64,000 nucleotides of DNA, from positions 62,001 through 126,000 of the forward strand of contig JACPEA010000013.1 of assembly GCA_016183765.1 (NCBI GenBank), given 5' to 3'. Shown here in pieces: positions 7,976 through 16,699 of the stretch (position 1 is its first letter; the number at the start of each line of letters is the position of its first letter). This DNA comes from Bacteroidota bacterium (lineage in GTDB: Bacteria; Bacteroidota; Bacteroidia; Chitinophagales; Chitinophagaceae). The notes beneath the pieces were generated by a model. That model saw only the letters and a program-made list of their open reading frames with translations. It did no database searches and was not told the DNA's origin. The translations under genes and the position numbers were made by a program.

Positions 7976-8743
7976 ATGGCAATTTTTAAATCGGGTAATC
8001 CTACGCTGACAGAGAAAATGTTCGACAGGAGTCTGCATATTGAATCCAATATGCAGGGAACGATGAGTGTACGGGGTACCCTTAATAAATTCGGTTTCTT
8101 ATTACTGATGATCATTGCGGGTGCGGCGTACAGCTGGCACCTGTTCGACCAGGCACAGACTGGCCTGATGAACACACTGATGATGGTAGGTATTTTTGGC
8201 GGATTGATCACGGCTGTGGCCATCTCTTTCAAACCCAACTGGGCGCCTTACCTGGCCCCGCTGTATGGGTTGCTGGAAGGTCTGTTCGTAGGTGGGATCT
8301 CTGCTATCCTGAATGCCGCTTTTGCTGAAAAATATCCCGGCCTGGTCATGCAGGCGGTTGGTCTTACCTTCGGTGTGGCCATGGCGGTATTCCTCCTGTA
8401 TAACTTCCGCGTGATCCGCGCTACGGAAAAGTTCAAATCGGTGATCTTCGCCGCTACCCTGGGTATTGCTTTGTTTTACCTGCTCACCATGATCCTCCGT
8501 TTATTCGGGGTGAATGTGAGTTTCATGTACGACAGCAGCTCACTGAGCATCGGTATCAGCCTGTTTGTAGTAGCCATTGCTGCTCTGAACCTGATCCTGG
8601 ACTTTGATATGATCGAAAAGGGCGCCGAAAGAGGTGCGCCTAAATTCATGGAATGGTTCGGCGCTTTCGGTTTGATGGTGACCCTGGTATGGTTATACAT
8701 TGAAATGCTGAGACTGCTGAGCAAACTGGGCAGCCGCGACTAA
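7976..8743 (+). CDS. Bax inhibitor-1/YccA-family membrane protein
   Basis: A 255-residue integral membrane protein with seven hydrophobic segments (about residues 38-54, 60-80, 86-106, 118-138, 146-166, 180-202 and 216-240), matching the BI-1/YccA (UPF0005) family. The first 35 residues are soluble and polar. Acidic residues typical of the family occur in the last segments (Leu-Asp-Phe-Asp-Met-Ile-Glu-Lys-Gly). Bacterial homologues such as BsYetJ act as pH-sensitive calcium leak channels and YccA interacts with FtsH; which applies here is not known. Single-gene unit: own promoter, own terminator at 8763-8793. Confidence 0.88.
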   Translation: MAIFKSGNPTLTEKMFDRSLHIESNMQGTMSVRGTLNKFGFLLLMIIAGAAYSWHLFDQAQTGLMNTLMMVGIFGGLITAVAISFKPNWAPYLAPLYGLLEGLFVGGISAILNAAFAEKYPGLVMQAVGLTFGVAMAVFLLYNFRVIRATEKFKSVIFAATLGIALFYLLTMILRLFGVNVSFMYDSSSLSIGISLFVVAIAALNLILDFDMIEKGAERGAPKFMEWFGAFGLMVTLVWLYIEMLRLLSKLGSRD

Positions 8744-8762
8744 ACAATATTGATATGCTTAC

Positions 8763-8793
8763 AAAAGCCATCCTTTCCGGGTGGCTTTTTTTA
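8763..8793 (+). terminator. Intrinsic terminator
   Basis: An 11-base stem with one G-T pair (AAAAGCCATCC against GGGTGGCTTTT), a 5-base loop and a run of T, 20 bases after the preceding stop. Confidence 0.85.
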
Positions 8794-8827
8794 TAGGCAG
8801 GCGAAATGCAGTAACTTGGGGGGATAA

Positions 8828-8941
8828 TCGGCAAGCGTGAATCGTGAGTGGTGAGTGGTGAGTAGGGAGTGGGTTGGGAACAGCCCATTCACCATTCACC
8901 ATTCACAACTCACGCCTGACGATTCACGCCTGCCGATCGGC
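8828..8941. repeat. Heptad palindromic array, GTGARTS word, upstream of E1
   Basis: From 8837, fifteen words in strict register: GTGAATC, GTGAGTG (twice), GTGAGTA, GGGAGTG, a GGTTGGG/AACAGCC centre, CATTCAC (three times), AACTCAC, GCCTGAC, GATTCAC and GCCTGCC. TCGGCA at the left end and TGCCGA at the right end complete the palindrome. It ends 21 bases before the E1 start, so it sits in the E1 leader region. An open frame runs through it into E1 but is not conserved coding sequence. Confidence 0.8.
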
Positions 8942-8962
8942 CATTGCATAAAAATTCCTGAC

Positions 8963-10990
8963 ATGGATTTCAACAGACAAGCTTACACGAACGAAGAACT
9001 GATCAGCATCTACCGCAACCTGTTATTACCGCGTTTGATAGAGGAGAAAATGCTGGTGCTGTTGCGGCAGGGAAAGATCAGTAAGTGGTTCAGTGGTATC
9101 GGGCAGGAAGCGATCTCGGTAGGCGCTACCATGGCTTTGCAGCAGGATGAGTGGATCATGCCCCTGCACCGTAACCTGGGGGTCTTTACCTCGCGCAGCA
9201 TGCCGTTGCATAAACTGTTCATGCAATGGCAGGGTAATAAGGAAGGCTACAGCAAGGGAAGGGAAAGAAGTTTTCATTTCGGGACCAGGGAGCATCATAT
9301 CTGCGGTATGATCTCACACCTGGGACCACAACTGGCCATTGCAGATGGTGTGGCATTGGCACACCAGCTTCGCGAGGAGAAAAAAGTTTCACTTGCTTTC
9401 AGTGGCGATGGCGGCACCAGTGAGGGTGACTTTCATGAGGCACTGAATGTGGCAGCCGTTTGGAATTTGCCGGTGATCTTCATCATAGAGAACAATGGTT
9501 ATGGTCTCAGTACACCTGTGAATGAACAATACCGCTGCGAAAGCCTGGTAGACAAGGCCCGTGGCTATGGTATGGAAGGGATAAGGATAGACGGCAACAA
9601 TATCTTATCGGTGTACGACACCATCAAGGGTGTGCGTGAATATTGCATCCGTGAACAGAAACCTTACCTGGTGGAGTGTATGACTTTCCGCATGCGCGGA
9701 CACGAAGAAGCCAGCGGCACCAAATATGTTCCGAAAGAATTGTTTGAAGAATGGGGCAGGAAAGATCCGATCAGTAACTATGAACAGTTCCTGGTAGAAC
9801 AGCAGGTGTTTTCTGAAAGGCAGGTGGCCGATATCAGGAACGAATACAAACACCTGATAGAAACAGAATTACAGCTGGCAGCCCAGGTATCGCCGATAGT
9901 ACCCGATACCAAAGAAGAACTGCAGGATGTGTATGCTGAGAGGTCAGCCGTGAATCGTGAGTCGTCAGTGATACCCGTCATCAACCATCACACCCCACTG
10001 ACGACTCACGACTCACGATTCACAACTCACGACTCACGATTCGTTGACGCCATCCAGTCTGCCCTCCGTCAAAGCATGGAGAAACATGCCAACCTGGTCT
10101 TGATGGGACAGGATATTGCCGAATATGGCGGCGCATTCAAGATCACCGAAGGTTTTGTGGATGTGTTTGGAAAAGCCAGGGTGCGCAATACGCCTCTCTG
10201 CGAAAGTGCGATAGTCGGCAGTGCGCTGGGGTTGAGCCTGGAAGGGTTCAAGTCGGTGATGGAAATGCAGTTCGCGGATTTTGTGACGGTGGGCTTTAAC
10301 CAGATCGTGAACAACCTCGCCAAGATCCATTACCGCTGGGGACAACATGCGGATGTGGTCATCCGTATGCCAACAGGCGCTGGTGTAGGTGCGGGCCCTT
10401 TTCATTCGCAGAGCAATGAAGCCTGGTTCACACATGTTCCGGGTTTAAAAGTGGTATATCCTTCCACGCCGCATGATGCCAAGGGTTTGCTGATCGCAGC
10501 CATCAATGATCCTAACCCGGTGATGTTCTTTGAACACAAGGCTTTGTACCGGAGTATCAGTGGTCCCGTACCTGAAACCTATTATGAAGTGGAGATCGGT
10601 AAAGCAAGACTGGTTCAGGAGGGAAAGGATATTACTGTGATCACGTATGGTTTTGGCGTGCACTGGGCTACCGAATACCAGGAGCAGCATCCGGATATTT
10701 CCCTGCACATACTGGACCTGCGAACTTTATTGCCATTGGATTATGCTGCTATTAAACAAGCTGTTGCACAAACGGGTAAAGTGTTGTTGTTGCATGAAGA
10801 CACACTGACCGGCGGTATTGGCGGAGAGATCAGCGCCTGGATCAGTGAACATTGTTTTGAACTGCTGGATGCGCCGGTATTGCGTTGTGCATCACTCGAT
10901 ACGCCTGTTCCGTTTAATATGGAGCTGGAGAAGCATTTCCTGGCTAAAAGCAGGCTGGATACTTATGTACAGAAATTACTGAAGTATTAA
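8963..10990 (+). CDS. Fused E1 alpha-beta subunit of a 2-oxoacid dehydrogenase complex
   Basis: Thiamine-diphosphate E1 that decarboxylates a 2-oxoacid and acylates lipoyl-E2; pyruvate or branched-chain 2-oxoacids are the likely substrates. The 675-residue protein joins both subunits. Residues 1-325 are E1 alpha, with the TPP/Mg motif Gly-Asp-Gly-Gly-Thr-Ser-Glu-Gly (148-155) ending at Asn178 in Glu-Asn-Asn-Gly-Tyr. Residues about 361-675 are E1 beta, with Gly-Gln-Asp-Ile-Ala-Glu-Tyr-Gly-Gly and the Leu-Cys-Glu-Ser-Ala-Ile TPP glutamate segment. The linker (about 330-360) is encoded by a heptad array and contains Thr-Thr-His-Asp-Ser-Arg-Phe twice. I use ATG 8963, since the open frame upstream only reads the array. 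Fused E1 proteins are common in Bacteroidota; the linker is the odd part. Confidence 0.9.
   Translation: MDFNRQAYTNEELISIYRNLLLPRLIEEKMLVLLRQGKISKWFSGIGQEAISVGATMALQQDEWIMPLHRNLGVFTSRSMPLHKLFMQWQGNKEGYSKGRERSFHFGTREHHICGMISHLGPQLAIADGVALAHQLREEKKVSLAFSGDGGTSEGDFHEALNVAAVWNLPVIFIIENNGYGLSTPVNEQYRCESLVDKARGYGMEGIRIDGNNILSVYDTIKGVREYCIREQKPYLVECMTFRMRGHEEASGTKYVPKELFEEWGRKDPISNYEQFLVEQQVFSERQVADIRNEYKHLIETELQLAAQVSPIVPDTKEELQDVYAERSAVNRESSVIPVINHHTPLTTHDSRFTTHDSRFVDAIQSALRQSMEKHANLVLMGQDIAEYGGAFKITEGFVDVFGKARVRNTPLCESAIVGSALGLSLEGFKSVMEMQFADFVTVGFNQIVNNLAKIHYRWGQHADVVIRMPTGAGVGAGPFHSQSNEAWFTHVPGLKVVYPSTPHDAKGLLIAAINDPNPVMFFEHKALYRSISGPVPETYYEVEIGKARLVQEGKDITVITYGFGVHWATEYQEQHPDISLHILDLRTLLPLDYAAIKQAVAQTGKVLLLHEDTLTGGIGGEISAWISEHCFELLDAPVLRCASLDTPVPFNMELEKHFLAKSRLDTYVQKLLKY
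9950..10042 (+). repeat. Heptad palindromic array read in frame inside the E1 gene
   Basis: Thirteen 7-base words: GTGAATC, GTGAGTC and GTCAGTG on the left, a less regular centre, then TGACGAC, TCACGAC, TCACGAT, TCACAAC, TCACGAC and TCACGAT. The left 21 bases pair with the right side. Three words make 21 bases, or seven codons, which explains the tandem heptapeptide in the linker. The frame used avoids the TGA triplets that the words carry in another frame. Confidence 0.8.
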
Positions 10991-11042
10991 GAATCGGGCT
11001 GGCTGTTGAAAGTCTTCAGATCCTTTATAGCACTCTTTGAAT

Positions 11043-11102
11043 AACCGCGCCCTTGCGTCTTTGCGAGAAGAAATTTTCCCGCCAAAGCGCAAGGGCGCGG
11101 TT
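11043..11102. terminator. Long hairpin between E1 and the tricorn-like gene
   Basis: A perfect 15-base stem (AACCGCGCCCTTGCG and its complement) with a partly pairing 30-base interior, followed by a T-rich tract. It separates two convergent genes and may terminate both. Confidence 0.7.
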
Positions 11103-11116
11103 TGTATTTTGTTATT

Positions 11117-14100
11117 TTATTTTCCTGTGGGCCGATGGTAGCGGATCGGTGGTGCAGGTTCTTTTTTCAGTTGGATACCTTGTGTGGGTAATAACCTCAA
11201 TGCTTCCTGTACTGCTTTTTCCAGTTGCGGATCATGGCCTTCGATAACCGCTTTCGGATCCTGGAACACTTCTATATCGGGTGAAACCCCAACGGCTTCT
11301 ACGGCCCACTGTCCATCGGTGTCAATAAAACCACCTCTCGGCGCTACCATGGTTCCGCCATCAATGAAGGGTGGGGTATCCCAGGTGCCTACCAGTCCGC
11401 CCCAGGTGCGGGTTCCTACCAATGGTCCTATTTTCATTTTATGGAACATATAGGGTAACAGGTCTCCGCCTGATCCTGCATTCTCATTAATGATCATCAC
11501 TTTGGGTCCCCAGATACCGGCCATGGGTGTGGTAGACAGCTGATGACCTGCTACGCGGTTGTTAAAGTAGCCCTGCAGTTTACGGCTCATGATATCGATC
11601 ATATAATCAGCAGCAGAACCACCGCCATTGTTCCTTTCATCAATGATGGCGCCTTTTTTATCCTGCTGCGAAAAATAGTAGCGGTTAAAATACGTGTATC
11701 CCGGGTTTCCGGTGTTGGGTACATATACATAAGCCAGTTTACCGTCTGATAAGGCATCCACTTTTTTCCGGTTAGCTTCTACCCAGTTGCGTGAACGCAG
11801 GGCGCCTTCATTGGCAATGGGTACCACGGTTACCGTTCTGGCGCCTTCCATTCCGGGTTTGCTGTTCACGCGGATCTTCACCTGCCTGTTGGCAGTTGCT
11901 TCGAACAGACTATACAGGTTCATGGAGGCAGTCAGTGTTTTGCCATCCACTTCCACCAGGTAATCGCCTTCTTTCACATCTATGCCCGGACCGCTGAGCG
12001 GGGCACGCAGATCCGGATTCCAGTTCTCACCGGTATAGATCTTTTTGATCCTGAAGTATCCGTTGTCGATGCTGTGATCAGCGCCCAGCAAACCAACGGG
12101 TACATTGGGTACATCAGGAAAATCGCCGCCACGGGTGAAGGAATGCCCCACTGATACTTCGCCGCCCAGGATGTCGATGATATAGTTCAGGTCTGAACGG
12201 TGTTTTACATGTGCCACCCAGGGTTTGTACCAGTTGTACACCTGGTCCCAGGGTGCACCATGCACATTGTCTACATATAAAAAGTCGCGCTGAAAACGCC
12301 AGCCTTCCCGGTAGATCTGTTCGGCTTCTTTGCCGGGATCAACCAATACTTTCATACCCTCAACGGCCAGGCGTCCTTCACCAGGCCTGGGGGGCGCCAT
12401 TGTTCCGGTGATGAACCAGCCGACATTGTTCCGGAATAACAGGCTTTTCCTGTCGAAGCTGGTAGAGCTGCTGAAAACCGTTCTCGCAAATTCAGTTCCT
12501 TTTTTGTCTTTCAGGCTGTAGCGCGATAATACCACACCCGGCTCATTCTGGATCGCTTCTGAATAGAAAACGGTTCCTTCAGGGCCGGCGATCAATTCAA
12601 CGTAATTCCTGGCAGGGAGGTTGGTGGAAAGGATACGCTGTTCTATTCCATCAAAATCGATCTTCACTTTTACACCACCACCGGTTGGTCTGGCAGAAGC
12701 TTTGGAAGTATCGCCTGGCTTTTTCTCTTCTTTGGCAGGCTCTTCATCACTTTTGGGTTCAAATGGTGAGGGAGCGTCTTTACTCAATACCGCTACATAC
12801 AAAGCGCGGTTAACAGGATAATTGTAGCTGCTCATATCCAGCCATCCGGTACTCAGACCATAATCGGTGCTGGCCAGGAAGTAGAGGTATTTGCCACTCT
12901 CATCCCATTGCGGATCAATGGCATCGGACAGGCCATCTGTTAAACGCGTGCTTTTAGCTGTTTCCAGGTTGTACAGTTTCACCGCTTTGAACTGGTTCTC
13001 CTGTATCTGCACATAAGCGATCCATTTACTGTCGGGTGACCAAACCGGGTTCATGGTACGGTTGGGATGCGCCAGGCGGTCTGTATCGACCAGTTTTACC
13101 GCACCGGTGGCCAGGTCTACATACCAGATATTATAATCGGTGTCGGTGAACGCGATGTATTTACCATCGGGCGACCAGGCCGGTAAGAAATAGAAAGTAT
13201 GGTTGGGAATCGGATAGGCTTTGGGGGACTGCAGTCCCGACTGATCACCTACCATGAGCTGGTATTCGCCACTGGCATCAGAGAACCAGGCGATCTTTTG
13301 TCCGTCGGGCGACCAGGCCGGGTAACGGTCGGCAGCACCGGTGGAACGGGTGATGTTGCGCCAATCGCCATTCTCTTTGGGTACGGTAAAAATTTCACCC
13401 CTGCTTTCAAACAGAGCGCGTTTGCCGGTGGGTGACAGGCTTGCATTGATAAAGGAGGCAGCTCCCAGGTTATTCCACCGGGGCCTGCCCCAGTTCAGAT
13501 CGCCCGCTGCCTGTATGGCGAGCTGTTTGCCTTTGTTGGTGCTCAGGTCGAAACTGTGCAGGTAACCACCCTGTTCGTATACCAGTGTCTGGTCATGGGC
13601 TGCCAGGTTCTTGATGTCAAAGTCCTTATGAAAAGTCAGTTGTTTCTGTTGTTTGCTTTTGGGGTCATACGACCATACGTTATTGATGTAATCCTGTTCC
13701 GACAAAAAATACAGCATGCTGTTTGCCCATACGGGACTGCTGTGTCGTTCCTTATCGCCCTGTTTGGTCTTTACCGTCTCCTTTGTTTTCATGTCAAAGA
13801 TCCAGATAGGTTGGGCCTGCCCGCCACGATAGTTGCGCCATTCCACATCCCAGAGTGGGGAAGGTTGATAGGCCATCTGTTGTCCGTCTTCAGAGAGACT
13901 TCCTGCATAACCGAAAGGCAGTATCATAGGTTGCGCCATTCCGCCTGTTACACTGATGGTGTAAAACCGGGTAGTGGCCGTTGGAAAACCTTCCCTGCCT
14001 GAAGTGAAATAGATGGATCTGCCATCCGGTGTCCAGCCCTGTACCAGGTCGGCAGAAGGATGCCAGGTAAGGTGTTTGGGTTCGCCACCCTGCGAGGGTA

Positions 14101-14389
14101 TCAGGTACACATCGGTATTGCCATCGTACTGGCCGGTGAAAGCGATCCACTTACCGTCGGGACTGAATTTAGGATTGCTTTCCGTGCCCAATGCACTGGT
14201 CAGTCTCCGTGCATCTCCACCCTCACGCCCCACGATCCACAGGTCATCGCCATGCACAAAAACGATCTGGTCTTTGCTCACATCCGGTTGGCGGAGCAGC
14301 ATGGTACCCTGTGCCATGACCATATTGGCGATCAGCAGGAGGGCAAGACAGGAAAGAAATCCTTTGCCGAAGGGGAAACGGTATGTCAT
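11117..14389 (-). CDS. Exported tricorn-like protease, S41 family
   Basis: A 1090-residue exported protein. From ATG 14389 it begins with a signal peptide (hydrophobic run to Met-Val-Met-Ala-Gln, about residue 27). Then come WD40-like beta-propeller repeats with many Ser-Pro-Asp-Gly-Lys-x-Ile-Ala motifs (about 30-560), a Lys/Glu/Pro-rich spacer, a region resembling the tricorn core, a PDZ domain (about 770-860; Gly-Asp-Tyr-Leu-Val-Glu-Val-Asp-Gly-Lys) and a C-terminal S41 peptidase domain. The nucleophile is Ser973 in Ala-Gly-Ser-Gly-Gly-Asp. Archaeal tricorn degrades peptides released by the proteasome; here the signal peptide places the enzyme in the periplasm. ATG 14422 is an alternative start. 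Single gene, divergent from the next. Confidence 0.9.
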   Translation of the reverse strand: MTYRFPFGKGFLSCLALLLIANMVMAQGTMLLRQPDVSKDQIVFVHGDDLWIVGREGGDARRLTSALGTESNPKFSPDGKWIAFTGQYDGNTDVYLIPSQGGEPKHLTWHPSADLVQGWTPDGRSIYFTSGREGFPTATTRFYTISVTGGMAQPMILPFGYAGSLSEDGQQMAYQPSPLWDVEWRNYRGGQAQPIWIFDMKTKETVKTKQGDKERHSSPVWANSMLYFLSEQDYINNVWSYDPKSKQQKQLTFHKDFDIKNLAAHDQTLVYEQGGYLHSFDLSTNKGKQLAIQAAGDLNWGRPRWNNLGAASFINASLSPTGKRALFESRGEIFTVPKENGDWRNITRSTGAADRYPAWSPDGQKIAWFSDASGEYQLMVGDQSGLQSPKAYPIPNHTFYFLPAWSPDGKYIAFTDTDYNIWYVDLATGAVKLVDTDRLAHPNRTMNPVWSPDSKWIAYVQIQENQFKAVKLYNLETAKSTRLTDGLSDAIDPQWDESGKYLYFLASTDYGLSTGWLDMSSYNYPVNRALYVAVLSKDAPSPFEPKSDEEPAKEEKKPGDTSKASARPTGGGVKVKIDFDGIEQRILSTNLPARNYVELIAGPEGTVFYSEAIQNEPGVVLSRYSLKDKKGTEFARTVFSSSTSFDRKSLLFRNNVGWFITGTMAPPRPGEGRLAVEGMKVLVDPGKEAEQIYREGWRFQRDFLYVDNVHGAPWDQVYNWYKPWVAHVKHRSDLNYIIDILGGEVSVGHSFTRGGDFPDVPNVPVGLLGADHSIDNGYFRIKKIYTGENWNPDLRAPLSGPGIDVKEGDYLVEVDGKTLTASMNLYSLFEATANRQVKIRVNSKPGMEGARTVTVVPIANEGALRSRNWVEANRKKVDALSDGKLAYVYVPNTGNPGYTYFNRYYFSQQDKKGAIIDERNNGGGSAADYMIDIMSRKLQGYFNNRVAGHQLSTTPMAGIWGPKVMIINENAGSGGDLLPYMFHKMKIGPLVGTRTWGGLVGTWDTPPFIDGGTMVAPRGGFIDTDGQWAVEAVGVSPDIEVFQDPKAVIEGHDPQLEKAVQEALRLLPTQGIQLKKEPAPPIRYHRPTGK

Positions 14390-14534
14390 AACAGTAAGTT
14401 TTAGTCTGTCTAATGTACTCAAAGAATGGCAGAAAGTCTATCCCGGAAAGGATAACCGGTAAAGGATGGGCCAGCATGCTTTATTTATTTTTAACGCATT
14501 GCGCTCCTATTAACCGCTTACTATAATCGGAGAC

Positions 14535-14658
14535 CCTCTGCGAAACCTCTGCTCCTCCTGTTCTCCGCGGTGAAAAAAGCCTTACAAAAAGGCCGGTTGC
14601 TATTGTTCGGAAGGTTATTCACCGTGGAGAACAGGAGAACAGGGAGTTTACGCAGAGG
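14535..14658. repeat. Imperfect 40-base inverted repeat in a divergent promoter region
   Basis: CCTCTGCG...GCGGTGAA (14535-14574) is complementary, with a few mismatches, to TTCACCGTGG...CGCAGAGG (14618-14658). The 306-base gap between the tricorn-like gene and the serine hydrolase (14390-14695) holds little else. The words resemble the CTCTGCG/TTCTCC type rather than the GTGARTS type, and the 7-base register is weak here. Confidence 0.65.
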
Positions 14659-14716
14659 TTTTAGTAGAGCAAACATCTTTTTTTAGCTAACTTGAATGTT
14701 TGATAAAACAAAACTT

Positions 14717-16288
14717 ATGTACCCATACCGTTTTCTCAGATCTGCATTTTCGCTGCTGCTGCTGTTGCTGTCTTTTGTTGTTCTGGCCCAGAACAAGATG
14801 GTCGCCAGCAATCCCAATGCCTCCTACCGTCCGCCGGTATTTACAGATGCAGACAGGCTGGAGAAAATCTCAGCTTATTTTCCGTTGGTTGAAAAGCTGT
14901 ACAAGGATTATGCGGAGAAGAATCATTTCCCCGGTTATGCATTCGGTATCATGCTTGATGGTAAACTGGTTTTCTCGGGTGGCGGAGGGTACACTGATAT
15001 TGACAAGAAGATACCGGCCACTACCCGGTCCATGTTCCGCATCGCTTCTATGAGCAAGAGCTTTACTTCCATGGCCATTCTGAAGCTTCGCGATGAGGGC
15101 AAACTGAAACTGGATGACCCTGTATATCTCTATATCCCTGAAATGAAAGGACAGAAGATAACAAAGGATGCGCCAGAGATCACCATCCGTCATTTGCTGA
15201 CCCATTCGGCCGGTTTCCCGGAAGACAATCCCTGGGGCGACCGCCAGCTGGCAGATACGGATGCAGAACTGATAGCCATGATCAAAAAAGGGATCTCGTT
15301 CTCCAATGCGCCCGGTATTGCCTATGAATACAGCAATATGGGTTTCGCCATGCAGGGATACATCATCAAAAAAGTGACGGGCATGCCTTACAGCGAGTAC
15401 ATCGAGAAAAATATCTGGAAACCATTGGGCATGAACCAGGCGCAATGGGAATACACCAAAGTGCCTGCGAACGAACTGGCGCATGGGTATCGCTGGATCA
15501 ACGACAACTGGAGAGAAGAAGCTTTATTGCATGACGGCATTTATGGAGCCATGGGAGGTATGATCACTTCCATAGAATCGTTCAGTAAATATGTGGCTTT
15601 GCACCAGCAGGCATGGCCTGTACGGAATGATGCAGAAGCCGGACCCGTAAAGAGAAGTTCGCTTCGCGAAATGCACCAGCCCTGGCGTTTTGCCTCGCTG
15701 AATGCAGGATATAAGTATCCCAGCGGACGCGCCTGTGCACAGGCTGGTGCTTATGCTTACGGATTACGATGGGCAGCGGACTGCGAGGGGCGTGAGACCG
15801 TAGGGCATACCGGTGGACTGCCCGGTTTTGGCAGTAACTGGTCCTTTGCACCACAATATGGTTTAGGGGTTATCTTCTTTGCCAATGTGACCTATGCGCC
15901 TACAGCTTTTGCCAATGTGATGGTGATGGATACCTTGCTGCGTCTGTCTAAGATACAGGCCCGCCAATTGCCGCCTTCAGATATATTGACCAAACGGAGG
16001 GATCAATTGGTGAAGCTATTGCCTGATTTTACCGGTGCAGAGAACTCAGGCATTTTTGCAGAGAATTTCTTTGCGGATTATTTTACAGATGCTTTACAGA
16101 AAGAGGCCAAAGCGGTATTTGCCAAAACCGGTAAAATACTTGCGGTACAGGAACTGGTTCCGGAAAACCAGTTGCGCGGTTATTTTATCATGGAAGGAGA
16201 AAAGGCGAATGTTTGGGTGAGTTTTACGCTTACGCCCGAGAACCCCGGGTTGATACAGGAATACCATATCAGGTCGATCGATAAATGA
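14717..16288 (+). CDS. Exported serine hydrolase, class C beta-lactamase fold
   Basis: A 523-residue protein of the beta-lactamase/DD-peptidase superfamily (Pfam Beta-lactamase). From ATG 14717 it has a signal peptide ending near Val-Leu-Ala-Gln; ATG 14696 would add seven residues. The active-site motifs are intact: Ser-Met-Ser-Lys (SxxK) near residue 115, Tyr-Ser-Asn (YxN) near 213, and His-Thr-Gly-Gly near 365 in the place of the KTG box. A C-terminal domain of about 110 residues follows, of the kind found in esterase/DD-peptidase relatives. Likely substrates are D-amino-acid peptides or esters in the periplasm; a true beta-lactamase role is not supported by anything specific. No operon partner. 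Confidence 0.87.
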   Translation: MYPYRFLRSAFSLLLLLLSFVVLAQNKMVASNPNASYRPPVFTDADRLEKISAYFPLVEKLYKDYAEKNHFPGYAFGIMLDGKLVFSGGGGYTDIDKKIPATTRSMFRIASMSKSFTSMAILKLRDEGKLKLDDPVYLYIPEMKGQKITKDAPEITIRHLLTHSAGFPEDNPWGDRQLADTDAELIAMIKKGISFSNAPGIAYEYSNMGFAMQGYIIKKVTGMPYSEYIEKNIWKPLGMNQAQWEYTKVPANELAHGYRWINDNWREEALLHDGIYGAMGGMITSIESFSKYVALHQQAWPVRNDAEAGPVKRSSLREMHQPWRFASLNAGYKYPSGRACAQAGAYAYGLRWAADCEGRETVGHTGGLPGFGSNWSFAPQYGLGVIFFANVTYAPTAFANVMVMDTLLRLSKIQARQLPPSDILTKRRDQLVKLLPDFTGAENSGIFAENFFADYFTDALQKEAKAVFAKTGKILAVQELVPENQLRGYFIMEGEKANVWVSFTLTPENPGLIQEYHIRSIDK

Positions 16289-16455
16289 TCAGATCAATAC
16301 GATGGCCGCCACCGATACAGGAACCAGCTGATGTGTTCCCGCATCGGTGGCGATCTTGTTTGCAGGTGTGAGGACCAGGAAAAGAATATACATTTTACCC
16401 GCTATTGTATAAATCTGCCAGCGTTATGTGGGTCTAATTTTGTGTGAAACAAATC

Positions 16456-16680
16456 ATGGACCAAATGACGCACAGTTATCATGTGACCGGCATCACCTGC
16501 GCCGGTTGCGAAAAAAAAGTAAAAAAGGTATTGACAGAAATCCCTGCCGTTAAAGAAGTGAACATTGACCGTACCAGCGATACCGTAACGGTTACTATGG
16601 ACACACATCTATCTGTGGAAACACTTAGAGCTGCCTTACAGGGTTATCCCAAATACCAGGTACTGGAACAGAAAGGCTGA
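16456..16680 (+). CDS. Heavy-metal-associated (HMA) domain protein, CopZ-like
   Basis: A 74-residue cytoplasmic protein made of one HMA domain: beta strand, Gly-Ile-Thr-Cys-Ala-Gly-Cys metal loop (CxxC), helix with Lys-Lys-Val-Lys-Lys-Val-Leu, Val-Lys-Glu-Val-Asn-Ile-Asp strand, and the usual final strands. Such proteins bind Cu(I) or another soft metal and hand it to a P-type ATPase. I take ATG 16456; a GTG at 16444 would add four residues. No ATPase gene is adjacent. It converges on a secreted His/Cys-repeat protein with a 19-base gap, which may be coincidence or may point to a shared metal theme. Confidence 0.85.
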   Translation: MDQMTHSYHVTGITCAGCEKKVKKVLTEIPAVKEVNIDRTSDTVTVTMDTHLSVETLRAALQGYPKYQVLEQKG

Positions 16681-16699
16681 TGTTGTTTGAACGGGGGGA

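Noticed and set aside
8855..8962. N-terminal extension of E1 by 36 codons
   Set aside because: The extension only translates a heptad array; family homology begins at ATG 8963.
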